Assembly: GCA_033064195.1 (NCBI GenBank)
Contig: JARBJD010000006.1
Span: forward strand, 712,146-776,145
Direction of reading: 5' to 3'
DNA: 64,000 nucleotides
Source: Blattamonas nauphoetae
Lineage: Eukaryota; Preaxostyla; Oxymonadida
Position numbers and translations under genes: made by a program. Shown here one piece after another: positions 22,075-33,682 of the stretch. The notes beneath the pieces were generated by a model. The model made no database searches and was not told where the DNA came from. It saw only the letters and a list, made by a program, of their open reading frames with translations. The number at the start of each line of letters is the position of its first letter. Position 1 is the stretch's first letter.

Positions 22075-22435
22075 TATAAAAACCAAATTTCACCGCTCAG
22101 TGTTTCTGGACAGGAAAACCGAAAACTTTTGTCCATGACTGATGAGGTGATGCCAGAGTTAACAAAGATCGCACGCAATCAGTTGTTGCTGTCCAAAAGA
22201 AGCCGGAACCCTGCGTGTTTGAGCATGTTTGAGAATACACTTTGATTGTTTTCTATCAATGGAACAGAATGATCTCGACACAATGTCTCCGTTATTTCTC
22301 TTGTCGTTCGCCTTTCGATTGGTCATTTTTTTTCGAAAATTGATGAGATTTTTCAGAGAGCAGTCTTTGCACTTGAATCCCGTTTAGGGGACAGATCATC
22401 GGTAAATCATCCACTGTTTTAGCTTCCATGATTTT

Positions 22436-25400
22436 ATGACGTCCTCTCCGCAAAGTGCACTTCTTTCACTGTTTCTCGAAAACAATCCGACAGTTTGAGA
22501 TTCATTCGTGACTTATTCTTTCAGGAACTGATTCGTCTCTTCATTGAATTGGTGATGGCACAAATACTTGTGAAAACTGGCCTATCAGAATTTAGTCGGA
22601 TGAATATTGAAGATTTTGTTGTGACCCCACCATTTCATGTTGGAATAAGTGTGTAATTCACCTCCTGATTTTTGTCATTGTTTTCAGAGATTCATCCATC
22701 AGATTGGGACGCTGTTCGTAAAAGAATATCCAAACAATCTGTATTTTCCGTCAACTTGCTGGAATCTCCTTCACTGACATCTGTTCTGTGGGAATTATCA
22801 CGTGAAATGATTTCGATTGTACGTTCAGTGATCTCGGCAGAATCGACGGTTGATCCGACATGGCTCACCATGTCGCAGCATCTATACCATTTTATTCTCG
22901 CAATGATAGAGTTCTCAGAGCACAGTCCGTCGAGTTTGAAGAGTCTCCATCATCCTCTCTTCGTTTGTGGATTTCGGAATCTTGAAATTGCTATATTATC
23001 CAACACAACGCATTCGATTGGATTGCTCGATGATTTATCTGATGCTCGCCGATTCACACTCAGATTCGTCTCACCTGGACATCCTGACAACGATGGCCTT
23101 TTGAACGTGATTATCAACTCGATTCTCTCCTTTGACTCATCTGACCTATCCAACAATACCACTTCATCTCTTTCTCGTCACCATCCACACTCTCCTACTT
23201 ATATAACCATGACTGAATTCACATCATTCTTAGCTTCGTCTCCTCTGCGCATTCCACATTCAGTTTGATTTTCTCGTTTTTTCAGTTTTCTCAGTTGATT
23301 GTGAAATGGTTTGTGGAGCTTGTGCTACTACTGGCATTTGGACATTACTACACGTTGCGTGGAGCAACTTTGAGGATAGACGATATTGTGATTGATCGCT
23401 CTTTTTCTTTCCATATTCAATCAACCTCAGACGATCATCCTCTCCCTTTCCCCCCTCCTTCAACCTTCGCCTCTAATCTTCCCCTTCTGGTTTCATATTT
23501 CAGCGATTTCCTGGAATCTCTCCAATCGTGCGAACGACTCTTCCCTCCTCCTGACATCGACACCGAAGACATTCTGACCATCGTCACATTGACATCTGTG
23601 CGTCATCTCGTTCAGTGTGGACTTCTACGCTCCGAGGGACTGACCCAACAAGATCTACTCCAACACTTCCATCACCAACTCATCTTCTATCTGCAAAGTC
23701 GCCCGATCAACGATTCTTCTTTCTTCACCCGAAATGGAACTAATTCCGATCGAGTTAGGATCCTCCAAACTGACATTCCTCTTGACGACGTCTTTCAAAG
23801 CAGGATTCTTCCATTCATTGAGAGTCATCACCTCACCATCCCCTCACCCTCCTCGGCAATTGAAGCGCTGACGATCGTCTACCCTCGCTTGTTGGAGATA
23901 GGAGAGGCTTTTCAGAGAACTGCGGGTTCTCACATGTGGAGAAGATTTCTACGTCTGACGAAGGAACTGGCTAATCGGAAGAATGATTGCTCTGATTTGA
24001 TGTTCCTCTCACATCACATGTTCGTGTCACCTCTTCGAGAGATTCTGGAAGATGTTCAGAATCAGGGTGTGAACACACTGAACCCCGAATCTGACATCTC
24101 GTTGACTTGTTCGACTCGCTCATCGTCATCGTCTCTGACTCTTTCAGGTTTTTCTGTTCCGTTTGACATCGATCAACCATTCTTCACATCTATCAACGAA
24201 CGACCACCATCACCAACAAACTCAGCCATCTCATTCTTTGGATCGAAAAGTGAAAATGAGATTCGAACAGTGACTAATTCGGAGTCAACAGACACTGGAT
24301 CTTCGCAGTGGTTGAACACGACTCAATTGTCGTCTGAAGAGCGACTCTTCCTTGTGGAGACGATCCACACCATTCTGAGCAAGCAGACCTTTTCTGATCA
24401 AACACCTTCCACACTCTCATCTCGATCGTTGACCGTTCCCCACCTCCAACCACTCTCCCACTCCCCTCTCTTCTTCTCCTCTTCCATTTTTGACCTCGAC
24501 GACACATCTCTGACCGACTGTCTTGGCCAGCTTGCCAAACTCGCTCAATACGATCAGATATCAAATCATTGCGAGCTGTCTCAGTCATTCGTAGATGGTC
24601 TCGTGAGCTGTCTGGGATCGTCCAACAAGATTTTGTCCAATCGTGCTCGTCTCGTCATGACACGCCACTTTCCACTCTTCTTTCCCTTTCTTCTCTCTCA
24701 CGTCGATTCTCTTTCCAGGACTCTCTCCGAGGGCACTTCTGAAGAGAGAGCTTTCGCCATTCAGGTCATGGGACGAGCTATTGAAACAGGATTCACACCG
24801 AAATGGATATCTGAAGCCATCATTCACCAGATCTGTCAAACCAGCTATGTTGATCCACGACAGTTCATCGACGCACTCCTCATTCTGTCTGTTCAGCAAT
24901 CATTTCCATCTTTTCACCATCACTCCCCTACTCTCGTCGAGTCATTTGGAGTATTCGTTGATGCTTCAATGGATATGACGTCTCGTCTTTGGGAATCTCA
25001 TGCGAAGGAAGACACGTCTGAACCGTTTCTCCGCAACGCATGTCTCAGTCTGTTCGTGTATCACACATTCGCTTTCTCTCGTCGCCACAATCTGTCGTGT
25101 TTGGAAGAAGTTGTGGAACTTCTGCTTCATCCACACTTTTTCAGCTTTGAGCTCAAATTCCTGCACTATACATCGATTCTGTTTCTGCAGACCTTCCCTT
25201 TCGATTTATTGTTCGAGCGAATGATCCGATCTTGTCAATTTGCAGATGTTCTGCGTGGTCTTCACTGGTGGATCGACCATGTCGTATCACGTTCATTCCC
25301 TCTGCGTGATCTCTTCTCCACTCTCCATCCATTCTTCCTTCGCGGCTTCCACCAGATCCTTCTCCATCCTCCCCCTCCCTCCTCTTCTGAAGCACGTCAG

Positions 25401-26302
25401 TTGTCCGAATTATACAAAACCATTCAGGAACTTTTTGTGAGATTCGCAAAGTCTCCCTTCAATTCCCTCCTCCCGCATCTTTTTCCAGTCGAGAATCTCC
25501 TCACTATGCGCGCACAGCTTCTGACAGTCAATCTTTGGAGCGACAATTTGTTGATAGACGATCTGTTTGTGATCTCTTTCACCTCTTTCACTCCATTTGG
25601 TGAGTGTCATGCTCTTCGCTCGATCTTCGCAATACTCTGCCTGCCTGGCGTTCAATCGGAAGTTCAATCGATACTCGAACTGTTGGAGCATATCGCCGTT
25701 GTCTCGTCCCACTCCCTCCCTCTCCAGTTCGACAGCCCCCTTCTCGCCTTTGTTCAAACACTTCATCCTCTCATCAGTGCCTCTCGCGAAGAGATTCGTT
25801 GGTTCTTTGAGATTGTGAAAATATCACCTGCAAGAATTGGCCCCACTCCTCTCTGGACAGAGACCAACGCACTCGACACTGACAAATCCTTGATTGATCT
25901 GCATCACGCTCCTCACTTCATTTTGCAGTGGCTTCACCCCTTCCACTTGACGACCACTCTGAAGAATCTACTGTTTGCTGTTCTCGTTATTCATTGTCCT
26001 CTTCTTGTTTCAGGTCGCTCTCTCCTGTTCAGGTGTCGCTAGCCTTGCTGGCTCTCTCTCGAACCGTTGCTGCTTCCTCGAAAGCATGCCTTTGGTTGAT
26101 TTATTGCAATGCTGTTGATGTTGTAGTGGAGAGTGTGTCTCGCTCTCGCTTCTTGGAAGACTACGAACATGGCTGTACGATCATCTCTACACTTCTCCAA
26201 GCGAGTGTTCAGAATGCGAGAATCAATCAAATAGTCAGTTTCGACTTCTCTCACCTTCAAGTCGGATCGCGGCACGAAATCATCGGAGAGGCTCTGAACT
26301 GA
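22436..26302 (+). CDS. Large five-exon helical hypothetical protein (1240 residues)
   Basis: Exons are 22436-22492, 22525-22648, 22688-23262, 23295-25972 and 26014-26302. Introns are 32, 39, 32 and 41 nt long, with GTTTGA, GTGTGT, GTTTGA and GTTTGC donors and TTTCAG or CTCAG acceptors. Acceptor 3 could also be at 23285, which keeps frame and adds three residues. Phases agree throughout, giving 1241 codons from ATG to TGA. The protein is rich in amphipathic Leu/Phe helices with a Ser-rich central linker (about residues 520-640), suggesting an ARM/HEAT-type scaffold. I recognise no domain, catalytic motif, signal peptide or membrane span. It is intact, unlike most neighbours, which argues for a conserved role. 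Confidence 0.8.
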
Positions 26303-26376
26303 AACAAATGTCCGATTCTTTTTCAGCTGATTTAGGTTTTACACAATACTGCGAGCCTTAACGTCTGAAAGCTCGG

Positions 26377-26664
26377 TCATGTCTGATTCAAGGTGTGGAC
26401 TGATGCTGAATCGACGAAAAATTCCAAAGTTGGACGATGAAATCGACCCATTCGAAGGAGCACACCCAAAAGATTCATCAAAGCATCATTTCGACTATTT
26501 TCGAGGAAGTCTCGATTTGAGAGCAGTAACATCACACATTGAGAAGTGAAGCAGATCATTCCATTGTCGGTCACATTAGGTCTGACATCAAGGTCCTTGT
26601 TTAATGCACTAATTGTGTTAGATTCGATATTCAAGATCACCAGGAGAATGAAGTTAATTATCAT
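26377..26664 (-). pseudogene. Possible remnant of a family-type helical gene
   Basis: A 95-codon minus-strand frame contains LLSNRDFLENSRNDALMNLL and RPTLEFFVDSA. The latter is reminiscent of the PTMDFVLS block in the expanded family, but the rest does not align well. There is no flanking support. The remaining sequence between 26303 and 26757 shows nothing else. Confidence 0.25.
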
Positions 26665-26757
26665 TTGCTACGAATTTGTTCTTATCGTAAACGAAGCAAC
26701 ATATTGTGCGTACAAAGGGTCAGATCAAATTGTGTCGAACTTCAGAAAAACGATTGA

Positions 26758-28079
26758 ATGATACCATTTCTACTGCTGATTTGCCGCCTGGCGAAGACTG
26801 AAGAAGAACCATTGTATTCATTGCGTGTTCTACTTGATGATGCGAAAGTGAAGATTTCGAACAACGAAGACTCCTTCCTAACGGAATTGAAGGTTCCGAG
26901 CGGGCCATATGAGATTGGAAGCTATTTGTTTGAATCGTGTACACTACATCTCCGAGGAAACAAAACAAGAATCATGCATATAGAGGGAAGAAACGATGCA
27001 TCAAAACCAAAAATGAAAGTTGAAGGGAAGAATGGGATTGAAGGAGAAAGAGGGACTCAGATGATGTTTGTGTTGTGGAATAGCTCAGTGTCACTGTGCG
27101 ATATGTTCTTGGACAGCGGTGGGATGGGGACGAGTGTTGGAAGATTGTGGTCGTCGTGTATGTTGATTGTTGAGTGCAGGATGGTCTCGAACGCGGAAAC
27201 GTCGCCATTTGCGATTGTTGGAGGTAGGAGTGGAGTGGGGAGTTCAGTGTGTGTGATTAACAGTGTGCATGAATCGAGTGGATATGTAGTGCTTCTTCCA
27301 GTTGTGTGTGCGATGGAGAAGTGTTCGGATGAGGGCAGGAGTTCGAAGTTGGAGTGGTTGGATGGGAGTCGGGATGGGTGGGGAGAGAATGGAGGGATTT
27401 ATGTGTCTGGGAGTGGTGTTTCAGTGTGTGATGTTGATCTTGTCGTTGGAAGTGGACCGCTGTTTGGAGAGTGGAAAAGTAACTCGACTTGTTTAAGTTT
27501 GTCAGTTAGGTTGAATTGTCCGGTGTGGACTCGTTTTATTGGGAGCAGGATTTGGAACACGACGAGCAGCGGGTGCCTTCGAGATGGAGTGAGAGTGAGA
27601 TGTGGAGGATTGGGAGGATTTATGGGAGGGATTGTTGAAGGGATTGTAGGTTGTTCTGTTTGGAGTTGCACGAACCATCTGAGTGGAACAGCGATTGTAG
27701 GAATGGGTGATGGGGGATCAGTGTTGTCGCACAACACGTCGTTCACTGGCTGCCACACCCCCTCCTCGCCCAACGATGACGACACTCGACACAATCAACA
27801 CTTCAAAATACAAACCGTCCTATCAAATGCAACCACTCCCAATCATGTTTTCACACTCTGCACGTTCAAGCAATGCACTTCGAGTGAAAATGGAGGAGCG
27901 ATCTCCGCAGACAATGTGGATATCAACCTCAAAATTGAGAAATGCTCTTTCCACGCTTGCTCTTCTTCGTCCTACGTCGGAGGAGCAGTCTATATCTACA
28001 TTTCTTCATCATACTCATCCACCTTCTCTCTCACCTCATCTTCCTTCGTTAGTTGTTCTTCTGGTGAACGGGGAGGAAG
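26758..28079 (+). pseudogene. Right-handed beta-helix surface protein, 5' part, disrupted
   Basis: ATG 26758 is followed by a short hydrophobic leader (MIPFLLLICRL), consistent with secretion. Beyond residue 100 come irregular 20-25 residue rungs with G, S, C and V, such as GNKT, CSFHAC, ENGGAIS and YVGGAVYI. This pattern is typical of the right-handed beta-helix (Pmp-like) surface proteins abundant in oxymonads. The frame runs into the TIR element at 28080 and stops six nt into it. Subtracting the element and one 8-bp duplication (2924 nt) joins it in frame to 31004-31445. Codon composition shifts from GT-rich (27100-27700) to C-rich (27740 on), as repeat modules often do. Confidence 0.8.
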
Positions 28080-28226
28080 TAGGCATGGCTGACCGGCCAA
28101 AAGTGCCGGTCAGTGTCACCTCAGAATTCGTATAAGGGTCAGATCTCTCTTGATTTGTAAATTGCATGTTTTAATCAAGAATATGACAAAATTGCTGAGA
28201 TTCATGTTCAGATTAACTTCAAATTC

Positions 28227-29851
28227 GTGGTGAGAAGGCAACCCTCTTTGTATGTTTCTCTTTTTCGTCAGCCTCTCTTCACACTTCAGTTTTATGAGAA
28301 CAAGGAAGAGGAGGCTGTTTGTCATGCATTCTGCGACAAATATAATTTGCCAAACACTGTGTACTCCCATCTTGTTTCCCAAGTAACCGCAATGCATCAA
28401 CAATTCCTTCAAACTGAAGAAGAAGAAGAATCAGAATGGGAAGAGGAAGATGAGAGCTATGAAGAAGAGGAAGTTGAAGAAGACTCCGAATCTGATGCTC
28501 CTCTTCCTCAAAAGCCGCTCCAACAACCCGACGCTGGCGCAGACATCATCAATCCATTCACGCCACCACTGCCTCCAATCCCGACAAAATCGAACGACTG
28601 ACACGACAAGGAGAAGAAATCAGAGACAAGAGAGAACAAGCAGCGAGAGAAAAAGAGAAGAACGAAACTCCAAAAACAAAACAGATAACAGAAAAGGAAA
28701 AGACAAAGATTGTGAACAAACTGTATGAAGACGCCAAACGACGAAACTACGTACATTATAAGCAGCTTGCAGAACCGAGACATGTTGTGGAAGGAAGGGT
28801 GTATGGAGAAACCGACGATCAGCCGCCGCATTCCGAATGCACTTTCCATCCGACAATTCGCAAAAAGAGCCAAAATCTCACAAGTACTCGTCGAACACTT
28901 GCTGAAGAAGACGAGTCCGTTACCACGAGACTGTATAAAGACGCGATGAAGAGGAAGGAATCACAATCGGCCCTCGAAGAAGATACTCCACAATTCAAAG
29001 ATTCTTTACGAGGTTCATCACATGTTGGAGGAAGGACCATTCGAAGTGCACACTCTTCAGATCGGATGAACGACACCACACAAATCTCGCAGGAATTAAC
29101 TGAAAAGATGGAAAAAGAAATCGCACAACAGAAGTACCTTGAAGTAACCAAGAAAAATCGGAAAGAACGGTTGGACAACGAACACGACGAGAAGGAAGAG
29201 CCGAAAACAACATTTCGAAAGCGAATTGTGCTCCCTTCAGACGAAATATCACCAAAGAAAGTGACATTGGAACAAAACAGAATCGACTCTCTCACAGCTC
29301 GCCTTTATCGTGAATCTGAAACCATCGAGAAGCGAAGAATGGAGCGAGCGCGGGTTCTTGATCACGAAGCGAAGGAACAATCGAAAACAGCCCGCCCAGA
29401 CAAGAAATCACTTACGACTGTGGAACAGAAGCAACGGAAGCGGATTGATGAGGTGTTTCTTCATTTAGTTTCTGGATTACGAGAGTGGAAAAGTGAGAAT
29501 GTTGGATCCCCAAATTTACCCGATGATGGAGAAAACCACACCACCCCACAACAAAATCAAGAAACAGAAGCCCTTTTGAATGTGACAGAGCTTGGAGTGG
29601 TCATTTCTCTCTCCCAACCATCCGCCTCAATCAGAAAATGGAAAAACTTGAACAAACCGCATTTCGAAACAAGCGCACTCTCGCCCACCCTCCCAACTCG
29701 CATCGAGGATGCTTCAAGCCCATATTTCACAACTCAGAATCTCTCCACTCCAAAGACAGAGTTGTCCGTCCCTGAAAGTTCAGTCAGTTTGGTAAATGGT
29801 AACAGGTCCCACTTTTGTCATCAATGGGACGATCTTATTTCATTTCATTGA
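28227..29851 (+). pseudogene. Captured host-type gene inside the TIR element, frameshifted
   Basis: The coding trace starts as far up as about 28160 (reading EYDKIAEIHVQINF) with no ATG, so the 5' end is missing. It continues through FYENKEEEAVCHAFCDKYNL, an acidic E-rich stretch, a one-base frame change near 28580, and then a 380-residue charged region with RLYEDAKRR/RLYKDAMKR repeats and CTFHPTIRKKS. The order small folded N-domain, acidic linker, then RLY..A.KR / TF.P.I repeats resembles a family of protist cytoskeletal-type proteins that I know only by pattern. A likely separated C-terminal piece is at 30282-30431. No mobility function is suggested, so this looks like sequence capture by the element. 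Confidence 0.5.
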
Positions 29852-30155
29852 ATTGATTCTATGTAGACATAAAAATCTTCAAATACGAATGAAATGGAAC
29901 AAGAATCAATAATCTTCAGAGAAAGAATGAGATGGTCTCCGGTTTGTATCGTCATCCGAGATCTTGGAAGAACGAAGAATGGGGCCGACGGGCAAATCAG
30001 ACTAAGAAAGAATATTTAGATGTTATTATTCAGTTCTTTCAAGTCCTGTGGTCGTAAATCCTTGTTTTGAACGAAAGGAGCACTATTTGTGATGTCTGTG
30101 TAACCTGTCAGAATTGATCGTCCCATTGACGGAGAAAGTGGGACCTGTTACCATT
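29795..30155. mobile_element. Nested TA-flanked inverted-repeat MITE (361 bp)
   Basis: The left end AATGGTAACAGGTCCCAC matches the complement of the right end exactly over 18 nt. It continues with a CAATGGGACGATC block in both arms. TA flanks each side (29793-29794 and 30156-30157). The target itself is palindromic: CAGTCAGTTTG before, CAAACTGACTG after. It lies inside the larger 8-bp-duplication element, near the end of the captured gene. Confidence 0.75.
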
Positions 30156-30281
30156 TATCAAACTGACTGTTTCGAACCGTTCCCACAACAGTCTCCGCTG
30201 AGTGGAACAGGCAAAACATCATTTCTTTCGCTTGCATCATTAGATGCTGTTCACAGGATCCGAAATTCAATCACTTTCTAG

Positions 30282-30431
30282 ATAGAATTGGAAAGCCCGA
30301 AAGATGTTGATGCCGAACTGATTGAAAACGAAGAACCGCCTTTTGGACTGAGTTTTCACGTGTGGGAGGATGTAATCCATCATGTTGCGTTCGTTTTGGA
30401 GGAGAAGCTGCGATCTCGAGGTTTGAGATGA
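30282..30431 (+). pseudogene. Possible C-terminal fragment of the captured gene
   Basis: A 49-codon frame reads VDAELIENEEPPFGLSFHVW and ends in TGA. It continues upstream in frame past a TAG at 30279-30281 that is one C-to-T change from CAG. Charge and style match the captured gene. The link is inference. Confidence 0.3.
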
Positions 30432-31003
30432 GAAGGAAGGAGACAGAAAGTGTTTCAAAGATAAAGTGACATTTGGAGAGTCATATTCGTATTTTTCTTC
30501 ATTTTTGGACCTTTTCAGAAATCACTGAGAGAATTAGATGAACATTATCATGCCTAAATCGAGCGATCTCACGGTTGATTTGGTTCAAACAAAATTACAT
30601 TCTTTGACTCTTGGGAGACTTCAAAAACAATATAAGTCAAATTTCAAGAAATAATCCAAATATAACTTTCATATTGATGACATGTTTAAATAAAACGAAT
30701 TGATGTGTCCGGAATCTCAATCGATCAGATGCCCATTACTGTTTTTGAGATCGTTCCGGCAAGAAATGTCTTAAAATGTGAGTGAAACTGCTTCATTGAA
30801 GTGATAATGATTCAATAATGGTCAATTCGAGGTAATAATGTGAATAATCGTGTAATTGATTCGAATTTCGGTTTCTATAAAAGCCACCTCGGAGAAATGG
30901 TAAATCTCGATTATGGGTTCCGATATTTCTCCGGTCAGTGACCGTCAGTACTTTTCGATGAAAACTGACCGGTCAGTGCCGGTCAGCCATGCCTAGGAGG
31001 AAG

Positions 31004-31445
31004 CGTGGGCCTCTATTATCTCTCTACTGTTACCATTTCTGACTGTGTCTTCGTCAATTCAACAACTTCGAAATGGGGAGGCGCTTTGTACCTCTCATCA
31101 TGTAAGTTCAGTGCTCCAACTGGTCTCTCGAACAGTCTCTTCCAGGATTGCGAGCAAACGAGCACACCAAGTTTAGAATACGGCGGTGGAGCCGTCAGGA
31201 TGTACAGCTGCTCTTTTCAACAGTTGTCCTATGTCCAGCTCAGAGATTGCTCCTCTGCGAATGAACGTGGGCATGATATCTATCTCATCAACACATTGTT
31301 CGGCTCGGACTCGTTCTCGACTTGTGACTCCACATCGTCATCCACACATCGAGTGACGATTAGCACGACAGATTTTAGCAATCTCCTCGCCAACCCGGAA
31401 TTCGAAGCAAGAGTCAGATCAGGCATGTATTACCCCTGTAGGTAA
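31004..31445 (+). pseudogene. Right-handed beta-helix surface protein, 3' part after the insertion
   Basis: This continues the frame of 26758-28079 once the 2916-bp element and one GGAGGAAG are removed (GGS followed by VGLYYLSTVTISDC). The rungs WGGALYLSS, GGGAVRMYSC and ERGHDIYLIN carry the same G/S/aromatic beta-helix signature. The gene stops at 31445 just where a CCTGTAGG-containing dispersed repeat begins, so the natural C-terminus may also have been replaced. Confidence 0.75.
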
Positions 31446-31515
31446 AATGAACCCTGTAGGTAATCGGAACCCTGTAGGGTGTGAAGTGGGTCAATATTTT
31501 TGACATCATAGAAAA
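31434..31515. repeat. Dispersed CCTGTAGG repeat, copy 1
   Basis: Three CCCTGTAGG units precede GGGTCAATATTTTTGACATC. An inverted relative is at about 45085-45172. It may mark the end of an unrecognised mobile element that truncated the beta-helix gene. From 31516 to about 32040 I see no gene. Confidence 0.45.
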
Positions 31516-32040
31516 GTTCGAGCCCACATCGAAACCAACCGTTGCCATTCTTTTTTTCAACTTTTTCAATCTCTCTCTACTGACTCTTTCACACCTAAAA
31601 TAGCTGCTTCCGAGTGTTTTTTTTCAAAATCTTCCCACCAGAAGTCTAATCAGACTGAGAAAAAACAATTGATGGGATGATCTTAATGTAGTGGGCGATG
31701 TTCTCTCAACTATCGTCCTCACGACACCAGTTTTGTTTTTTTGAGAGAAAGTTTTGATGCTGAGATGTAACCAGAAGGAAATGATATCGATTCAATTAAG
31801 ATGGTTAGCAATCTTGAAGGAGAGAGTTGAAGTCAAGGATGAGAAATGAAAAGTAGCTTTGGAGTGTTGTAAAGGAGATTTGGGGTTGGTTGAGGGACAA
31901 GGGAGGTGGTTGGAGGACAAGAGATGTCAAAGGAAGTGATTGAAGGACGAGGGAGGATGAAGGGAGGTGCTTTAGAGACTAGAGAGGATAGTGGAGTGGA
32001 TTGGAGAGTCAAGGTGTTAGAGGGGGGCGAGGGAGGACAG

Positions 32041-33673
32041 TCGAGTCGAATGGAGAGAGTTCGAGGGCGATGGTGAGTGTTTGGTGGCGATGGAGGACGA
32101 TGGTGAGTGTTTGGTGGCGATGGAAGACGATGGTGAGTGTTTGATGGCGATGGAGGACGATGGTGAGTGTTTGGTGGCGATGGAAGACGATGGTGAGTGT
32201 TTGGTGGCGATGGAAGACGATGGTGAGTGTTTGATGGCGATGGAAGACGATGGTGAGTGTTTGGTGGCGTTGAAGGACGATGCGGAGTGTTTGGTGGCGA
32301 TGGAGGACGATGGTGAGTGTTTGGTGGCGATGGAAGACGATGGTGAGTGTTTGATGGCGATGGAGGACGATGGTGAGTGTTTGGTGGCGATGGAAGACGA
32401 TGGTGAGTGTTTGATGGCGATGGAGGACGATGGTGAGTGTTTGGTGGCGATGGAGGACGATGGTGAGTGTTTGGTGGCGATGGAAGACGATGGTGAGTGT
32501 TTGATGGCGATGGAGGACGATGGTGAGTGTTTGGTGGCGATGGAAGACGATGGTGAGTGTTTGATGGCGATGGAGGACGATGGTGAGTGTTTGGTGGCGA
32601 TGGAAGACGATGGTGAGTGTTTGGTGGCGATGGAAGACGATGGTGAGTGTTTGGTGGCGATGGAGGACGATGGTGAGTGTTTGGTGGCGATGGAAGACGA
32701 TGGTGAGTGTTTGGTGGCGATGGAGGACGATGAGGAGTGTTTGGTGGCGATGGAAGACGATGGTGAGTGTTTGGTGGCGATGGAAGACGATGAGGAGTGT
32801 TTGGTGGCGATGGAAGACGATGGTGAGTGTTTGGTGGCGATGGAAGACGATGGTGAGTGTTTGATGGCGATGGAGGACGATGGTGAGTGTTTGGTGGCGA
32901 TGGAAGACGATGGTGAGTGTTTGGTGGCGATGGAAGACGATGGTGAGTGTTTGGTGGCGATGGAGGACGATGGTGAGTGTTTGGTGGCGATGGAAGACGA
33001 TGGTGAGTGTTTGGTGGCGATGGAGGACGATGAGGTGTTTGGTGGCGATGGAAGACGATGGTGAGTGTTTGGTGGCGATGGAAGACGATGGTGAGTGTTT
33101 GGTGGCGTTGAAGGACGATGCGGAGTGTTTGGTGGCGATGGAAGACGATGGTGAGTGTTTGATGGCGATGGAGGACGATGGTGAGTGTTTGGTGGCGATG
33201 GAAGACGATGGTGAGTGTTTGGTGGCGTTGAAGGACGATGCGGAGTGTTTGGTGGCGATGGAGGACGATGGTGAGTGTTTGGTGGCGATGGAGGACGATG
33301 GTGAGTGTTTGGTGGCGATGGAAGACGATGGTGAGTGTTTGGTGGCGATGGAAGACGATGGTGAGTGTTTGGTGGCGATGGAAGACGATGGTGAGTGTTT
33401 GGTGGCGATGGAGGACGATGGTGAGTGTTTGGTGGCGATGGAAGACGATGGTGAGTGTTTGATGGCGATGGAGGACGATGGTGAGTGTTTGGTGGCGATG
33501 GAAGACGATGGTGAGTGTTTGGTGGCGATGGAAGACGATGGTGAGTGTTTGGTGGCGATGAAGGACGATGGTGAGTGTTTGGTGGCGATGGAAGACGATG
33601 GTGAGTGTTTGGTGGCGATGGAGGACGATGAGGAGTGTTTGGTGGCGATGGAAGACGATGAAGAGTGTTATGT
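32041..33673. repeat. 30-bp minisatellite, about 54 units
   Basis: The repeat unit is GGTGAGTGTTTGGTGGCGAT plus GGAAGACGAT, with variants GGAGGACGAT, TTGATGGCG, GATGAGGAG and a few GTTGAAGGACGATGCG units. One unit near 33030 is 2 bp shorter and shifts the frame of everything after it. Because 30 is a multiple of 3 and the unit lacks stops in several frames, long ORFs arise on both strands (MEDDGECLVA repeats on +, SIATKHSPSS on -). I treat it as a satellite. Confidence 0.9.
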
Positions 33674-33682
33674 GGCGATGGA

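Larger units (their letters stand above)
28080..30995. mobile_element. 2916-bp TIR element with 8-bp target duplication, carrying a host-type gene
   Basis: The left end TAGGCATGGCTGACCGG and the complement of the right end TAGGCATGGCTGACCGG are identical over 17 nt. Sub-terminal GCCGGTCAGTG repeats are also shared. GGAGGAAG flanks both sides (28072-28079 and 30996-31003), a perfect 8-bp duplication as produced by hAT-type transposases. No transposase is visible, so the element is non-autonomous. The payload is a frameshifted gene resembling cellular coiled-coil proteins (28227-29851), plus a nested TA-flanked MITE. Confidence 0.9.
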
